DNA from: Coriobacteriia bacterium
GTDB lineage: Bacteria; Actinomycetota; Coriobacteriia; Anaerosomatales; PALSA-660
Assembly (NCBI GenBank): GCA_003133285.1
Contig: PKWR01000175.1
Span: 1 to 20,196 of the forward strand
Length of the DNA stretch: 20,196 bases
Direction: 5' to 3'
The notes below the pieces were generated by a model that had not been told where the DNA came from, made no database searches, and was given only the letters and a program-made list of their open reading frames with translations. The translations under genes were made by a program, and so were the position numbers. Position 1 is the stretch's first letter. Every line of letters begins with the position of its first letter. Shown here piece by piece: positions 14,127 to 20,196 of this stretch.

Positions 14127-14437
14127 AGTCCACCGTCGACCTCAGCGTCCTGAACATCAGCCAGCACGCGGCTGAGCAGTACCACGAGCGCGTCAGTCCG
14201 CATGGCCCGATGCCGAAGAGCGACCCGGACGCGTACAGGGCGCGAGGACGGGCGATACGGCACCTCGCGGCACTCCTGCACTACGCGAGGCCGCTTGAGC
14301 CGATCACGGACGCTGACGGGGTCGAGGCCCATGCGTGGAAGCTCGGCCAATGCGTCGCGCTCGAACGCGGCGGCACCGTGACCACCATCTATACCGACGC
14401 CATATACCTGCGACACATGAGGGGCGACCGAACGTGA
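14123..14437 (+). CDS. Hypothetical protein with HAxxxYxERV motif
   Basis: This 104-residue protein starts at a GTGA overlap. Its early ISQHAAEQYHERV motif and following helices (AIRHLAALLHYARPL), then short strands (HAWKLGQCVALERGGTVTTI), recall small phage and toxin-like proteins with a His-x4-Tyr/Arg-x-Glu-Arg helix. Some such folds are RNases, but I cannot show the complete active site, so function stays unknown. It directly precedes the replication initiator and may be co-translated with it. Confidence 0.55.
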   Translation: MKSTVDLSVLNISQHAAEQYHERVSPHGPMPKSDPDAYRARGRAIRHLAALLHYARPLEPITDADGVEAHAWKLGQCVALERGGTVTTIYTDAIYLRHMRGDRT

Positions 14438-15228
14438 GTGTGCCGTGGATCAAGCTATGGGTGGAAGCCCGCACGGACAAGAAGCTGGACAGGCTCACAG
14501 ACGCCCAACACCGCGTCTGGTTCAACCTGCTGCTGTACGCCGCCGAGCAGGACGAGCGCGGCACATTCTCCGATGACGGGTCTCTCGCGCTGGAAGTAGC
14601 CAAGGGCCGCCAGAAGGCGCTGGACGCGACGATCGACGCGCTCCGGGACCTGCACATCATCGTGGAAGCCGGTGCCGGTCGGTGGGCGTTCAAGGCGTTC
14701 GACAAGCGCCAGAATCGCAAGCCGTCCGACTCGACCGAGATGGCGCGGGAGCGAAAGCGCCGGCAGCGCGAGCGCGAAGCCGAACAGGCGCGGATTGACG
14801 CCGAGAAGGGCGATGTCACGCAGATTGAGCATGTCACGCCCCTGTCACGCCCTGTCACGCGTGACGCTGTGACATGTCACGCAGAGGGAGAGGTAGAGGT
14901 AGAGGTAGAAGAAGACCCAGATCAACCCCCCGTACCTTCAATGCTTTCTGACCTTCCACGTAAAGAGCGCGGGAGTTATCCACAGGCTGATGATCCGACC
15001 ATCGCCATCGAATGCTATGTGACGAAGCTCCGGCTTGCGCTTGGCAATGATGACCGCGACCTGACCGCTGACGAAATCCTCTCGGCGAAGCGGTGGGTCC
15101 ATGACTTCGGCTCACAGATGACCTGCGTCGGCATCGGGTATGCGGCCCAGGACGGCTTCATCACCAACCCGAAACGCGTCTACGGTCAGATCCGCGCGCT
15201 GGCAACGAAGACGGCGGTCACGGCATGA
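14434..15228 (+). CDS. Replication initiator / replisome organiser (Phage_rep_org_N-like)
   Basis: This 264-residue protein starts at a GTGA overlap. Residues about 3-95 match the winged-helix N-terminal domain of phage replisome organisers (WIKLWVEARTDKKL, DAQHRVWFNLLLYAAEQDE, a GRQKALDATIDAL helix, ending WAFKAFDKRQNRKPSDS). A basic stretch (RERKRRQRERE) and an acidic, low-complexity linker (about 125-190) follow, then a C-terminal helical domain (TADEILSAKRWVHDF, GYAAQDGFITNPKRV) likely to contact host replication proteins. The linker DNA carries repeats and a DnaA box, the lambda O arrangement. No helicase or loader is encoded in the window, so host helicase recruitment is inferred. Confidence 0.82.
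   Translation: MSVPWIKLWVEARTDKKLDRLTDAQHRVWFNLLLYAAEQDERGTFSDDGSLALEVAKGRQKALDATIDALRDLHIIVEAGAGRWAFKAFDKRQNRKPSDSTEMARERKRRQREREAEQARIDAEKGDVTQIEHVTPLSRPVTRDAVTCHAEGEVEVEVEEDPDQPPVPSMLSDLPRKERGSYPQADDPTIAIECYVTKLRLALGNDDRDLTADEILSAKRWVHDFGSQMTCVGIGYAAQDGFITNPKRVYGQIRALATKTAVTA
14814..14984 (+). other. Probable origin of replication inside the initiator gene
   Basis: Five direct TGTCACGC copies begin at 14814, 14832, 14843, 14853 and 14875, with inverted relatives GCGTGACG (14859-14866) and GTGACA (14869-14874); several spacings are close to one or two helical turns (11, 10, 22). A triple GAGGTA purine tract (14890-14907) follows, then a somewhat AT-richer stretch (about 14935-14966) and a perfect DnaA-box consensus TTATCCACA (14976-14984). 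Iterons would bind the initiator and the box host DnaA. The whole set lies in the low-complexity linker of the initiator gene. Confidence 0.78.
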
Positions 15229-15461
15229 GCGAGCACCTCTGCTTCGTGCTGTACGGCACGAGCGACAGCGGGAAGACCAAGCGTTGGGAGGTCCGCAGTC
15301 GCAGCGATGACTCCCTGCTGGCGATCATCTCGTGGCATGGGCCGTGGAGGCGCTACGTGGTCACGCCTCAGCCTCACACGCTGTTCGACGCTTCGTGCCT
15401 CGACGAGCTCGCGACGTTCATCCGATGCCGCATGATCGACCACAAGGCGGTGACAGCATGA
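15225..15461 (+). CDS. Hypothetical phage protein
   Basis: This 78-residue protein starts at an ATGA overlap with the initiator stop. It is beta-rich (LCFVLYGTSDSGKTKRWEV, LLAIISWHGPWRRYVVTPQ) and ends in a helix (LDELATFIRCRMID). SDSGKTK looks slightly like a nucleotide-binding loop, but the rest of a P-loop fold is absent. It resembles unnamed short proteins common in phage early regions. Confidence 0.55.
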   Translation: MSEHLCFVLYGTSDSGKTKRWEVRSRSDDSLLAIISWHGPWRRYVVTPQPHTLFDASCLDELATFIRCRMIDHKAVTA

Positions 15462-15628
15462 GCGACCCGCAGAGCATCACCGTCTACGATCCCGCGACCG
15501 GACTGCCGATGGTCACGTTCAGCGCCTCGACCGCGTCCGCGACGTGTGACCTGTACGAAGAATTCATGCGGCGCACGTCTATGGTCGCCGCCCTCGAAGC
15601 GATGACCGACGACGGGGAGCAGTCGTGA
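15458..15628 (+). CDS. Small hypothetical protein
   Basis: This 56-residue protein starts at an ATGA overlap and ends overlapping the next GTG. It is acidic, with a short beta start (SITVYDPATGLPMVTFSA) and a helix (CDLYEEFMRRTSMVAALEAM). No family is recognised; its reality rests on its place in the overlap chain and the absence of another frame that fits. Confidence 0.5.
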   Translation: MSDPQSITVYDPATGLPMVTFSASTASATCDLYEEFMRRTSMVAALEAMTDDGEQS

Positions 15629-16176
15629 AGCTGAAGGGGAAAACTGAACAGGGAAAACCGCACGGCTGGACGATGGGAGAGATCAAGGTTTTGCGCGCCA
15701 ATGGACGGCTCGGTGCCAAGGCGCTGCTGTTCATCCTCAACGAGAATCGCGCCATCACGCGGCCCGAGGTTGCGCCGCTCACGATGAGCGCGATCTACCA
15801 CAAGGCGTACGACCTTCGCCTCTCGCTTCGGCGCAAGGGGTCGTACGCGGGCCGGCGCATGGCCCTTCCGGCGTCCATGCGCATCGGGGACGTGGGCAAG
15901 GCCGCGGATCTGGTCCGATCCGGGCGCATCGACATGGCCACGGTCGCACGCAACGTCATCGCTGATGCTCATGGCGAGCTCACGCTGTGCCCGTCATGCA
16001 GCAAGCGACCTGCGACCGTACGCGACACCGGACTGTGCGTCGCCTGCCACAAGGCGCTGCTGATCGAGCACCTGAACGACGCCGCGGACGCGTACGAAGT
16101 CAAGAAGCAGCAGTGGGTCGCACAGCAGCGCGTATCCAGGGCGAGACGGGCGGTGAGCGATGCCGAGGCCGAGTAG
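15625..16176 (+). CDS. SANT-like and zinc-ribbon DNA-binding protein (candidate late regulator)
   Basis: This 183-residue protein has an N-terminal SANT/Myb-like helical unit (GWTMGEIKVLRANG, then TMSAIYHKAYDLRLSLRRKG, residues about 14-72), of the kind with a tryptophan helix followed by a recognition helix. A middle stretch (MRIGDVGKAADLVRSGRIDM) follows, then a CxxC...CxxC zinc ribbon (LCPSCSKRP, LCVACHKAL, about residues 120-143) and a helical basic tail. DNA binding is well supported by the pattern; regulation of late genes is inferred from its place at the end of the early operon, before packaging genes. It starts at GTG 15625 in a GTGA overlap. Confidence 0.65.
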   Translation: MKLKGKTEQGKPHGWTMGEIKVLRANGRLGAKALLFILNENRAITRPEVAPLTMSAIYHKAYDLRLSLRRKGSYAGRRMALPASMRIGDVGKAADLVRSGRIDMATVARNVIADAHGELTLCPSCSKRPATVRDTGLCVACHKALLIEHLNDAADAYEVKKQQWVAQQRVSRARRAVSDAEAE

Positions 16177-16549
16177 GCGCGCTCTGTTCCCGTCCTCTTG
16201 TGGGCACTGTGGCACGCGCAACGAGGACGGCGCCGCGTACTGCCCCAAGTGCGCGCCCCTGTACGGCACACGTCCTCAGACCGAGGCCGAGCGCCTGGAG
16301 AGGCAACCGCATCGCGCCGAGTACCAGACACCCGAGTATCGCGCAACGAGGGCACGCCGCTACGTCATGGCACGTGGGCTGTGCGAGTCGTGCGGCATGA
16401 AGCTCAAGGGCAGGCTGCACCCAGACGGCGTACGGTGGGAGTACGACCACGTGCACGGGGACCTGGACGTGCACACGGGACGCGTGCGATGCCTGCCGTG
16501 TCACCACTCGAAGACGGCACAGGACAGACGAGAGAGGGCGGGACAGTGA
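16160..16549 (+). CDS. HNH endonuclease-like protein with zinc ribbon
   Basis: This 129-residue protein has an N-terminal zinc ribbon (Cys14, 17, 28, 31) and a C-terminal HNH-type domain: CESC at 75-78, the WEYDHVHGD segment with Asp96-His97, and RCLPCHHSKTAQD with Cys111, Cys114 and His115. The four cysteines would hold a structural zinc around the beta-beta-alpha metal site. The usual middle Asn is not evident (the segment is DVHTGRVR), so activity is uncertain. The ATG overlaps the previous gene by 17 bases, longer than the usual 4, with a weak ribosome site. Host-DNA cutting, packaging or homing roles are all possible. Confidence 0.75.
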   Translation: MPRPSRRALFPSSCGHCGTRNEDGAAYCPKCAPLYGTRPQTEAERLERQPHRAEYQTPEYRATRARRYVMARGLCESCGMKLKGRLHPDGVRWEYDHVHGDLDVHTGRVRCLPCHHSKTAQDRRERAGQ

Positions 16550-16785
16550 CACCCGAAGAGGAACGCCTTGCCGCGATCGACCGCGAACTCGCACGCCATG
16601 GACTGCGCATCAAGACGCACGGCTACAGGTGGACGATCGCGCTCGCGTACGCGCTGCTGCATGGCATGCGGACAGGGCACGGCAACGGCTGGCGCATCGA
16701 ACTGCACGAGGGCAATCGCGTGCGGATGCACTGCCCAGGGTGCGACGCTGACGTGCTCATATCGACGGAGCGGACGCACGACTAG
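16546..16785 (+). CDS. Small hypothetical protein with CxxC
   Basis: This 79-residue protein starts at a GTGA overlap with the HNH-like gene. It is mostly helical and basic (EERLAAIDRELARHGLRIK, TIALAYALLHGMR), then has a beta part (WRIELHEGNRVRMHC) ending in CPGCDADVLIS. With the preceding His-Cys, the three cysteines may bind zinc. No family is recognised. It is the last gene before a 118-base gap. Confidence 0.55.
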   Translation: MTPEEERLAAIDRELARHGLRIKTHGYRWTIALAYALLHGMRTGHGNGWRIELHEGNRVRMHCPGCDADVLISTERTHD

Positions 16786-16846
16786 TCCGGCACGCAGGGT
16801 AAGACGGCCCTTTGACTGACACGGATTCCACACTCGGAACAAGAAG

Positions 16847-16875
16847 GATCCCGCGCTGCACGAACAGCCGGGATC
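16847..16875 (+). terminator. Stem-loop upstream of HNH gene (terminator or regulatory)
   Basis: GATCCCG (16847-16853) pairs with CGGGATC (16869-16875), and inside it GCTG (16855-16858) pairs with CAGC (16865-16868) around CACGAA, giving about 11 pairs with one bulged C. It lies in the 118-base gap after the early operon and 28 bases before the HNH start. No U-tract follows. It may end early transcription or shape the packaging-gene leader. A TTGACT at 16812-16817 looks like a -35 box, but no -10 follows. Confidence 0.45.
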
Positions 16876-16903
16876 GCGACCGAGACCGAGTAGGAGTCCC
16901 GAT

Positions 16904-17602
16904 ATGTCACAGCCTGAGGCAGGCGTCAGTTGTGCCCATTGCGGCGCACCGATCATGGGGAAGCAACTGCGCTACTGCTCGCCCTCGTGCAGGAACAAGG
17001 CGAAGGGCGTTCGGCAGTACGATCCCGCCAAGCGGCAGACGCGCTATCTGACCAAGGGATTCGGGACGCGCACCTGCGACGTGTGCGGCGAGACGTACAC
17101 CGCAACGTATGCCGACCAGCGCACGTGTGGTCGCCTGTGTGGGCAGATCATGCGCAGGATGAACATGGGGCAGCCGCTGTCATGTGAGGTGCTCCACGGG
17201 CAGTACACGCGCCTGCCTGCTGGGTACTACGGCGAGGCGAAGGGCAGGACGTGCGAACGCTGCGGCGTTGAGGTCGGCAAGTACAAGCACCTATGCGAGG
17301 ACTGCCAACCACCAGAGGTCGAGGTCAGGTGGAACCGTGTTCAGTATGCGAGGGCACGACGCGCAGGTGTCCCGTACGAATGGGTGGACAGACCTGCCGT
17401 GTACGAACGCGATCAGTGGGCGTGTCAGATCTGCGGCGATGCAATCGACAGAGACGCGCTCCCTGGGACCACGTCCGAGTCTGCGTCGATCGACCATGTC
17501 ATCCCTCCGCGCAAGGGAGGACCGCACGCGATGAGCAACGTGCAGGCGTCTCACCTTTCGTGCAACGGCAAGAAAGGCGACCGTGTCATCGGCGCGGCGT
17601 AG
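16904..17602 (+). CDS. HNH endonuclease, packaging-associated
   Basis: This 232-residue protein has three N-terminal cysteine-rich fingers (CAHC with CSPSC; CDVC with CGRLC; CERC with CEDC, residues about 10-130) and a C-terminal HNH domain: YERDQWACQICGD (Cys174, Cys177), SIDHVIPPRKGG with Asp197-His198, then Asn212 and SHLSCNGKKGD (His217, Cys220). Phages with an HNH gene beside the terminase, as in HK97, need it for cutting cos DNA. GGAG (16893-16896) stands 7 bases before the ATG. It is followed by a non-coding region with inverted repeats and then the terminase genes, which supports a packaging role over homing. Confidence 0.88.
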   Translation: MSQPEAGVSCAHCGAPIMGKQLRYCSPSCRNKAKGVRQYDPAKRQTRYLTKGFGTRTCDVCGETYTATYADQRTCGRLCGQIMRRMNMGQPLSCEVLHGQYTRLPAGYYGEAKGRTCERCGVEVGKYKHLCEDCQPPEVEVRWNRVQYARARRAGVPYEWVDRPAVYERDQWACQICGDAIDRDALPGTTSESASIDHVIPPRKGGPHAMSNVQASHLSCNGKKGDRVIGAA

Positions 17603-17613
17603 TGGCACCGACG

Positions 17614-17648
17614 ATACCAAGGGGGGTATGGACCCCGAATTCTTGGGG
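17614..17648. other. Candidate cos / packaging-cleavage region
   Basis: Nested inverted repeats crowd here: ATACC (17614-17618) / GGTAT (17625-17629), CCAAG (17617-17621) / CTTGG (17642-17646), GGGG (17623-17626) / CCCC (17633-17636), and CCCC (17633-17636) / GGGG (17645-17648). It is 12 bases after the HNH stop and inside the longest non-coding stretch of the window, where cos sites lie in HNH-terminase phages. The exact nick positions cannot be read from sequence. Confidence 0.5.
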
Positions 17649-17690
17649 CGCGAAAGACAGCGACCCTGCATGCCCAACAATAAAGACGCG

Positions 17691-17713
17691 CCCGAAACTG
17701 GGAGTTTCGAGGG
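17691..17713. promoter_or_regulatory. Perfect hairpin near the cos candidate
   Basis: CGAAACT (17693-17699) and AGTTTCG (17703-17709) form a perfect 7-bp stem with a GGG loop, extended by flanking CC and GG with one bulged A. It lies between the cos candidate and the small terminase block. It may be a terminase or HNH recognition element, or a terminator of the HNH transcript. Confidence 0.4.
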
Positions 17714-17772
17714 ACCGGCGCGGGAGCGACACGGAAAGGCGTTTCGGCTGACACGAAAACGATGCTGGGCGC

Positions 17773-18123
17773 ATGGGAACCCAGCGGAAGTGTGCATGCG
17801 GCTGCGGCCGCGACCTGCCGGATGAGACCGGAGGCCGCGGCCGTCCGCGTCTCTACTGGTCGCCTGCGTGTCGGACCCGCGCGCGCCGGTCGCGCCAGCT
17901 CAATGCTCACTGGATCCCGGCGATCGACGGCGAGCTGCACGTCGCCGCGCCTGATCACGTCTCGGAACTGAGTCAGGCCGTCCTCGAGGCTGCGAACCTC
18001 GCCGGGTCCTTCCGCCGGCTGTCGATCGAGGAAGCGAATCCGCGCCTGGCCGCCGGCTGCGAGCTGACCTACACCGCGATCGCTGAGGCGCTGGCCCGCA
18101 ACTTCCCCGGGTGGGACCGATGA
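17773..18123 (+). CDS. Small zinc-motif protein upstream of terminase
   Basis: This 116-residue protein has an N-terminal cluster of cysteines (KCACGCGRDLP at 6-16 and YWSPACRTRARR at 28-39) around a Gly/Arg stretch, like short zinc proteins with a GRPR.Y...CR pattern. The remainder is helical (DHVSELSQAVLEAANLAG, LTYTAIAEALARNFPGW). No strong ribosome site precedes the ATG. Its stop overlaps the small-terminase ATG. Position suggests a DNA-binding helper of packaging, but this is inference. Confidence 0.6.
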   Translation: MGTQRKCACGCGRDLPDETGGRGRPRLYWSPACRTRARRSRQLNAHWIPAIDGELHVAAPDHVSELSQAVLEAANLAGSFRRLSIEEANPRLAAGCELTYTAIAEALARNFPGWDR

Positions 18124-18710
18124 GCCGCGGCGGGCGCACTCCTGTTCCCGACGACGAGCGCGCGGGGCACCGCGGCGGAGTCGGAGAAGGCAGCGCGATC
18201 GAAGTACTCCCGGTTGAGCGTCGGCTCGTCACGGCGTCCCCGCCCGAGGACATGCCCCCGCTGGCCCGTGAGGTCTGGTCGATCTGTGTCACCGACATGG
18301 CCGTGCTGGGGCACCTTCGCGAGCCGGATCTCTTCCAGCTGCGCAACTACGCCGTGGAGGTGGCGATCGCCATCGAGTGCGAGGCGTCCATCCAGGAGTT
18401 CGGCGCGATGATGAAGGAGCCGATCGTCGCCTGGAGTGCTGAACTGCAGGCCGAAGAGATGGTCGGCTGGAAGCTGAAGGCGAATCCGGCGTGCAAGCTG
18501 CACCGCGAGGCGTCCAACGTCGTGCGCCTGCTCGCGGGCGAGCTCGCGCTCACTCCCCTGGCGCGCATCCGCGGCAACCTCATGCAGGCCGCTACCGCGT
18601 CGATCGCGCTCGGGATCCGTGACGACCTCGAGGCGGGCCTCGCAGCCGAGGACGCGGCGCTCGTGGTGTCTGGCAAGCCAGCCTCCAAGGCACTAAGGGC
18701 GAAGAAGTGA
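18120..18710 (+). CDS. terS: Terminase small subunit (P27-like)
   Basis: This 196-residue protein should bind the phage packaging site and hand DNA to the large subunit. It starts with a basic, disordered stretch (SRGGRTPVPDDERAGHRGG), then has helices (LAREVWSICVTDMAVLGHL, LFQLRNYAVEVAIAIE), and near residue 120 onward NPACKLHREASNVVRLLAG followed by ELALTPLARIR, the pattern of P27-type small terminases (aromatic/basic helix, then LTP.AR.R). The ATG at 18120 overlaps the previous stop; the in-frame GTG at 18111 adds only three residues. The large-subunit gene overlaps its stop by 4 bases. Confidence 0.82.
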   Translation: MSRGGRTPVPDDERAGHRGGVGEGSAIEVLPVERRLVTASPPEDMPPLAREVWSICVTDMAVLGHLREPDLFQLRNYAVEVAIAIECEASIQEFGAMMKEPIVAWSAELQAEEMVGWKLKANPACKLHREASNVVRLLAGELALTPLARIRGNLMQAATASIALGIRDDLEAGLAAEDAALVVSGKPASKALRAKK

Positions 18711-20196
18711 GCGCGGCTGGAGCGGCCATCAAGACGCGGGCTAAGTCGACGCCGCGTTCGGGCGTCAACAACGTCAGCACGGCGCGGCGCGCGCACTACC
18801 CGGACGCCGGGATGCACTTCGTCCGCCTTGTGGCAGCGTTCGCCCGGAAGCATCTCATCCACGTGGACGGCGAGCTGCCCCCGAACGGCGTTGCGTTCGA
18901 GGCGATCGAGTTCGCCGGGTTCCAACTCGAGAACATCATCAAACCAATCTTCGCGAACGTGGACAGGCGCGGGCGTCGGCTCGTCAAGAAGGTGCTCATC
19001 GGTCTGCCCCGTGACGGCGCGAAGTCCGAGATCGCGTCGGTCATCATCCTCGCGATCGCGTTCCTGTGGCCGAAGTACAAGGGCCAGTACTACTTCATCG
19101 CTCGCAACAAGGAGCAGGCGCGCGCGGTGTTCGACAAGGTCCGCACGATGGTGCTACACGACCCGATGTTGCGACGGGCGTGCGAGGTCCAGGCGGACAA
19201 GATCATCATCAAGGAGACGAAGGCGTTCTTCCAAGTGCTCCCGGGCGACGAGAAGTCCGTGCAGTCGAAGCATGCGGACGTGGTCGTGGTCGACGAGTAC
19301 CACGTGCACAAGAATGATCACGTGCTGAACGCCATGACGTCCGGCATGGTTGGTAACTGGGACTCCCAGGCGCTGGTCATCGTCTTGTCGACGGCCGGAC
19401 CCGTGCGCAAGGGCCCGCTGTGGGACCTCATCGCCAAGTGGAAGACGGACAAGTCCGCGCACGTCTACTGGTGCGGGGCCGACGATGGCGACGACGCGAA
19501 CGACCCGAAGGTGTGGCGCAAGGCGAACCCGATGCCGTGGATCTCCGACGCCGCGCTGGTCGAGGCGCACAAGCAGCCGCCGTGGGACTTCGAGCGGTAT
19601 CACCTGAACCGATTCCCGTCGACCGGCAAGATGGTGGCCTTCGACGCGAAGTCATGGGACGCGCTGTCGGGTCTGCCGGTCATCGACCCGGACACCCCGT
19701 CCTTCCTCGGCGCCGACGCGTCGTTCTCGCGCGACACGACCGCGCTGGTGCTCGATCAGGTCGACGCCGACGGCTTCCACAACTGGGTCGCGTGGATCAT
19801 CAAGTCGGAAGACGGGGAGCCGATCGACCGGCAGCTGGTCATGGCGACCACGCTCGAGATCGTGCAGACGTACAACATCGAGCGCATGGCCTGCGACCCG
19901 AACTATTTCGTGCTCGAGATGCTGGAGCTCGCCAACTCCCACGGCGTGCCCGTGGAAGTCTACCGACAGACTGCCGAGAAGATGGCGCGCGCCTACGACA
20001 TCATGTGGGCCGTCGTGCAGTCAGGGAGGGCGAACCACGGAGGCGCGAAGCCGCTGCGTGAGCACGTGCTGAATGCCGGGCAGGAGCCCACGGCGTACGG
20101 TCCTCGCCTCACGAAGGTTGAGGAATCAAAGAAGATCGACGCCGCAGTGGCGTGCGCGATCGTCACGGCGGTGGCCGAACTCGAGTACCAGGAAGG
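18707..20196 (+). CDS. terL: Terminase large subunit (3'-truncated by window end)
   Basis: The frame opens at GTG 18707 (GTGA overlap with the small subunit) and stays open to the right edge, giving 496 residues of a protein that packages DNA into capsids. Domains: ATPase with a Walker A-like LPRDGAKSE at 100-108 (the usual PRKNGKS with changes) and Walker B VVVVDEYH with Asp196-Glu197; then an RNase H-like nuclease with metal residues Asp337 (LGADASFSRD), Asp397 (ACDPNYF) and Asp478 (KKIDAAVAC). The C-terminal end is outside the window. P27-type small subunits usually pair with this kind of large subunit. No frameshift is seen. Confidence 0.93.
   Translation, partial: MSAAGAAIKTRAKSTPRSGVNNVSTARRAHYPDAGMHFVRLVAAFARKHLIHVDGELPPNGVAFEAIEFAGFQLENIIKPIFANVDRRGRRLVKKVLIGLPRDGAKSEIASVIILAIAFLWPKYKGQYYFIARNKEQARAVFDKVRTMVLHDPMLRRACEVQADKIIIKETKAFFQVLPGDEKSVQSKHADVVVVDEYHVHKNDHVLNAMTSGMVGNWDSQALVIVLSTAGPVRKGPLWDLIAKWKTDKSAHVYWCGADDGDDANDPKVWRKANPMPWISDAALVEAHKQPPWDFERYHLNRFPSTGKMVAFDAKSWDALSGLPVIDPDTPSFLGADASFSRDTTALVLDQVDADGFHNWVAWIIKSEDGEPIDRQLVMATTLEIVQTYNIERMACDPNYFVLEMLELANSHGVPVEVYRQTAEKMARAYDIMWAVVQSGRANHGGAKPLREHVLNAGQEPTAYGPRLTKVEESKKIDAAVACAIVTAVAELEYQE

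Noticed and set aside
14890..14907. GAGGTA triple repeat as a microsatellite of its own
   Set aside because: It encodes an alternating Glu-Val run in the initiator linker and is better read as part of the origin region.
15245..15290. P-loop NTPase suggested by SDSGKTK
   Set aside because: The 78-residue protein has no Walker B or supporting fold and the match is too short.
16812..16840. Promoter starting with TTGACT before the HNH gene
   Set aside because: No -10-like sequence lies 16-18 bases downstream.
17628..17825. Possible 65-residue gene starting at ATG 17628
   Set aside because: The G-run upstream is only about one base from the ATG, third-position GC is lower than in real neighbours, it overlaps the next gene in another frame, and the DNA is better explained by cos-type repeats.

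Overview
The window is almost entirely one temperate, tailed (siphovirus-type) bacteriophage genome segment with high GC content, very frequent GTG starts and tightly packed genes joined by 4-base stop/start overlaps. The DUF5047-type minor tail protein, the ERF annealing protein followed by a DUF1351 protein, a RusA resolvase, a ParB-like nuclease-fold protein and an HNH / small terminase / large terminase block are typical of phages of high-GC Gram-positive bacteria (Actinobacteria). That host range is inferred from gene content and base composition; the species cannot be named from this sequence.

Layout: (1) 1-3408, end of the tail cluster: a partial minor tail protein, a DUF5047-type tail-hub protein and a collagen-repeat tail fibre or receptor-binding protein. 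(2) 3472-4619, lysis: an amidase endolysin and a membrane-anchored coiled-coil protein. (3) 4651-4705, a strong bidirectional terminator-like hairpin. (4) 4710-5909, minus strand: a membrane-anchored protein likely expressed from the prophage, and an unusually short tyrosine integrase. (5) 5910-5992, the integrase/excisionase divergent control region, with an inverted repeat. (6) 5993-16785, a rightward early operon: excisionase-like HTH protein, ERF, DUF1351, an exported lysozyme-like protein, RusA, a holin-like protein, a zinc/SANT-like protein, ParB-like protein, a replication initiator carrying an iteron plus DnaA-box origin inside its gene, a SANT-like/zinc-ribbon regulator and an HNH protein. 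(7) 16904-20196, packaging: HNH nuclease, a 170-base non-coding stretch rich in inverted repeats (cos candidate), a small zinc protein, and small and large terminase subunits (the latter runs off the end).

How it fits together: the initiator probably melts the origin within its own gene with host DnaA and recruits the host helicase, since no phage helicase or loader is seen. ERF, DUF1351 and RusA serve recombination. HNH plus terminase cut and package DNA. Integrase and the excisionase-like protein would switch between lysogeny and excision. No CI-like repressor is visible. Because tail-lysis-integrase and early-cos-terminase junctions are both continuous here, the source is best explained as a circular or circularly assembled phage genome, or a prophage whose attachment site lies elsewhere.

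No gene-free stretch exceeds 300 bases. The longest are 17603-17772, 16786-16903 and 10606-10705. No tRNA, rRNA, insertion sequence or CRISPR array was seen.
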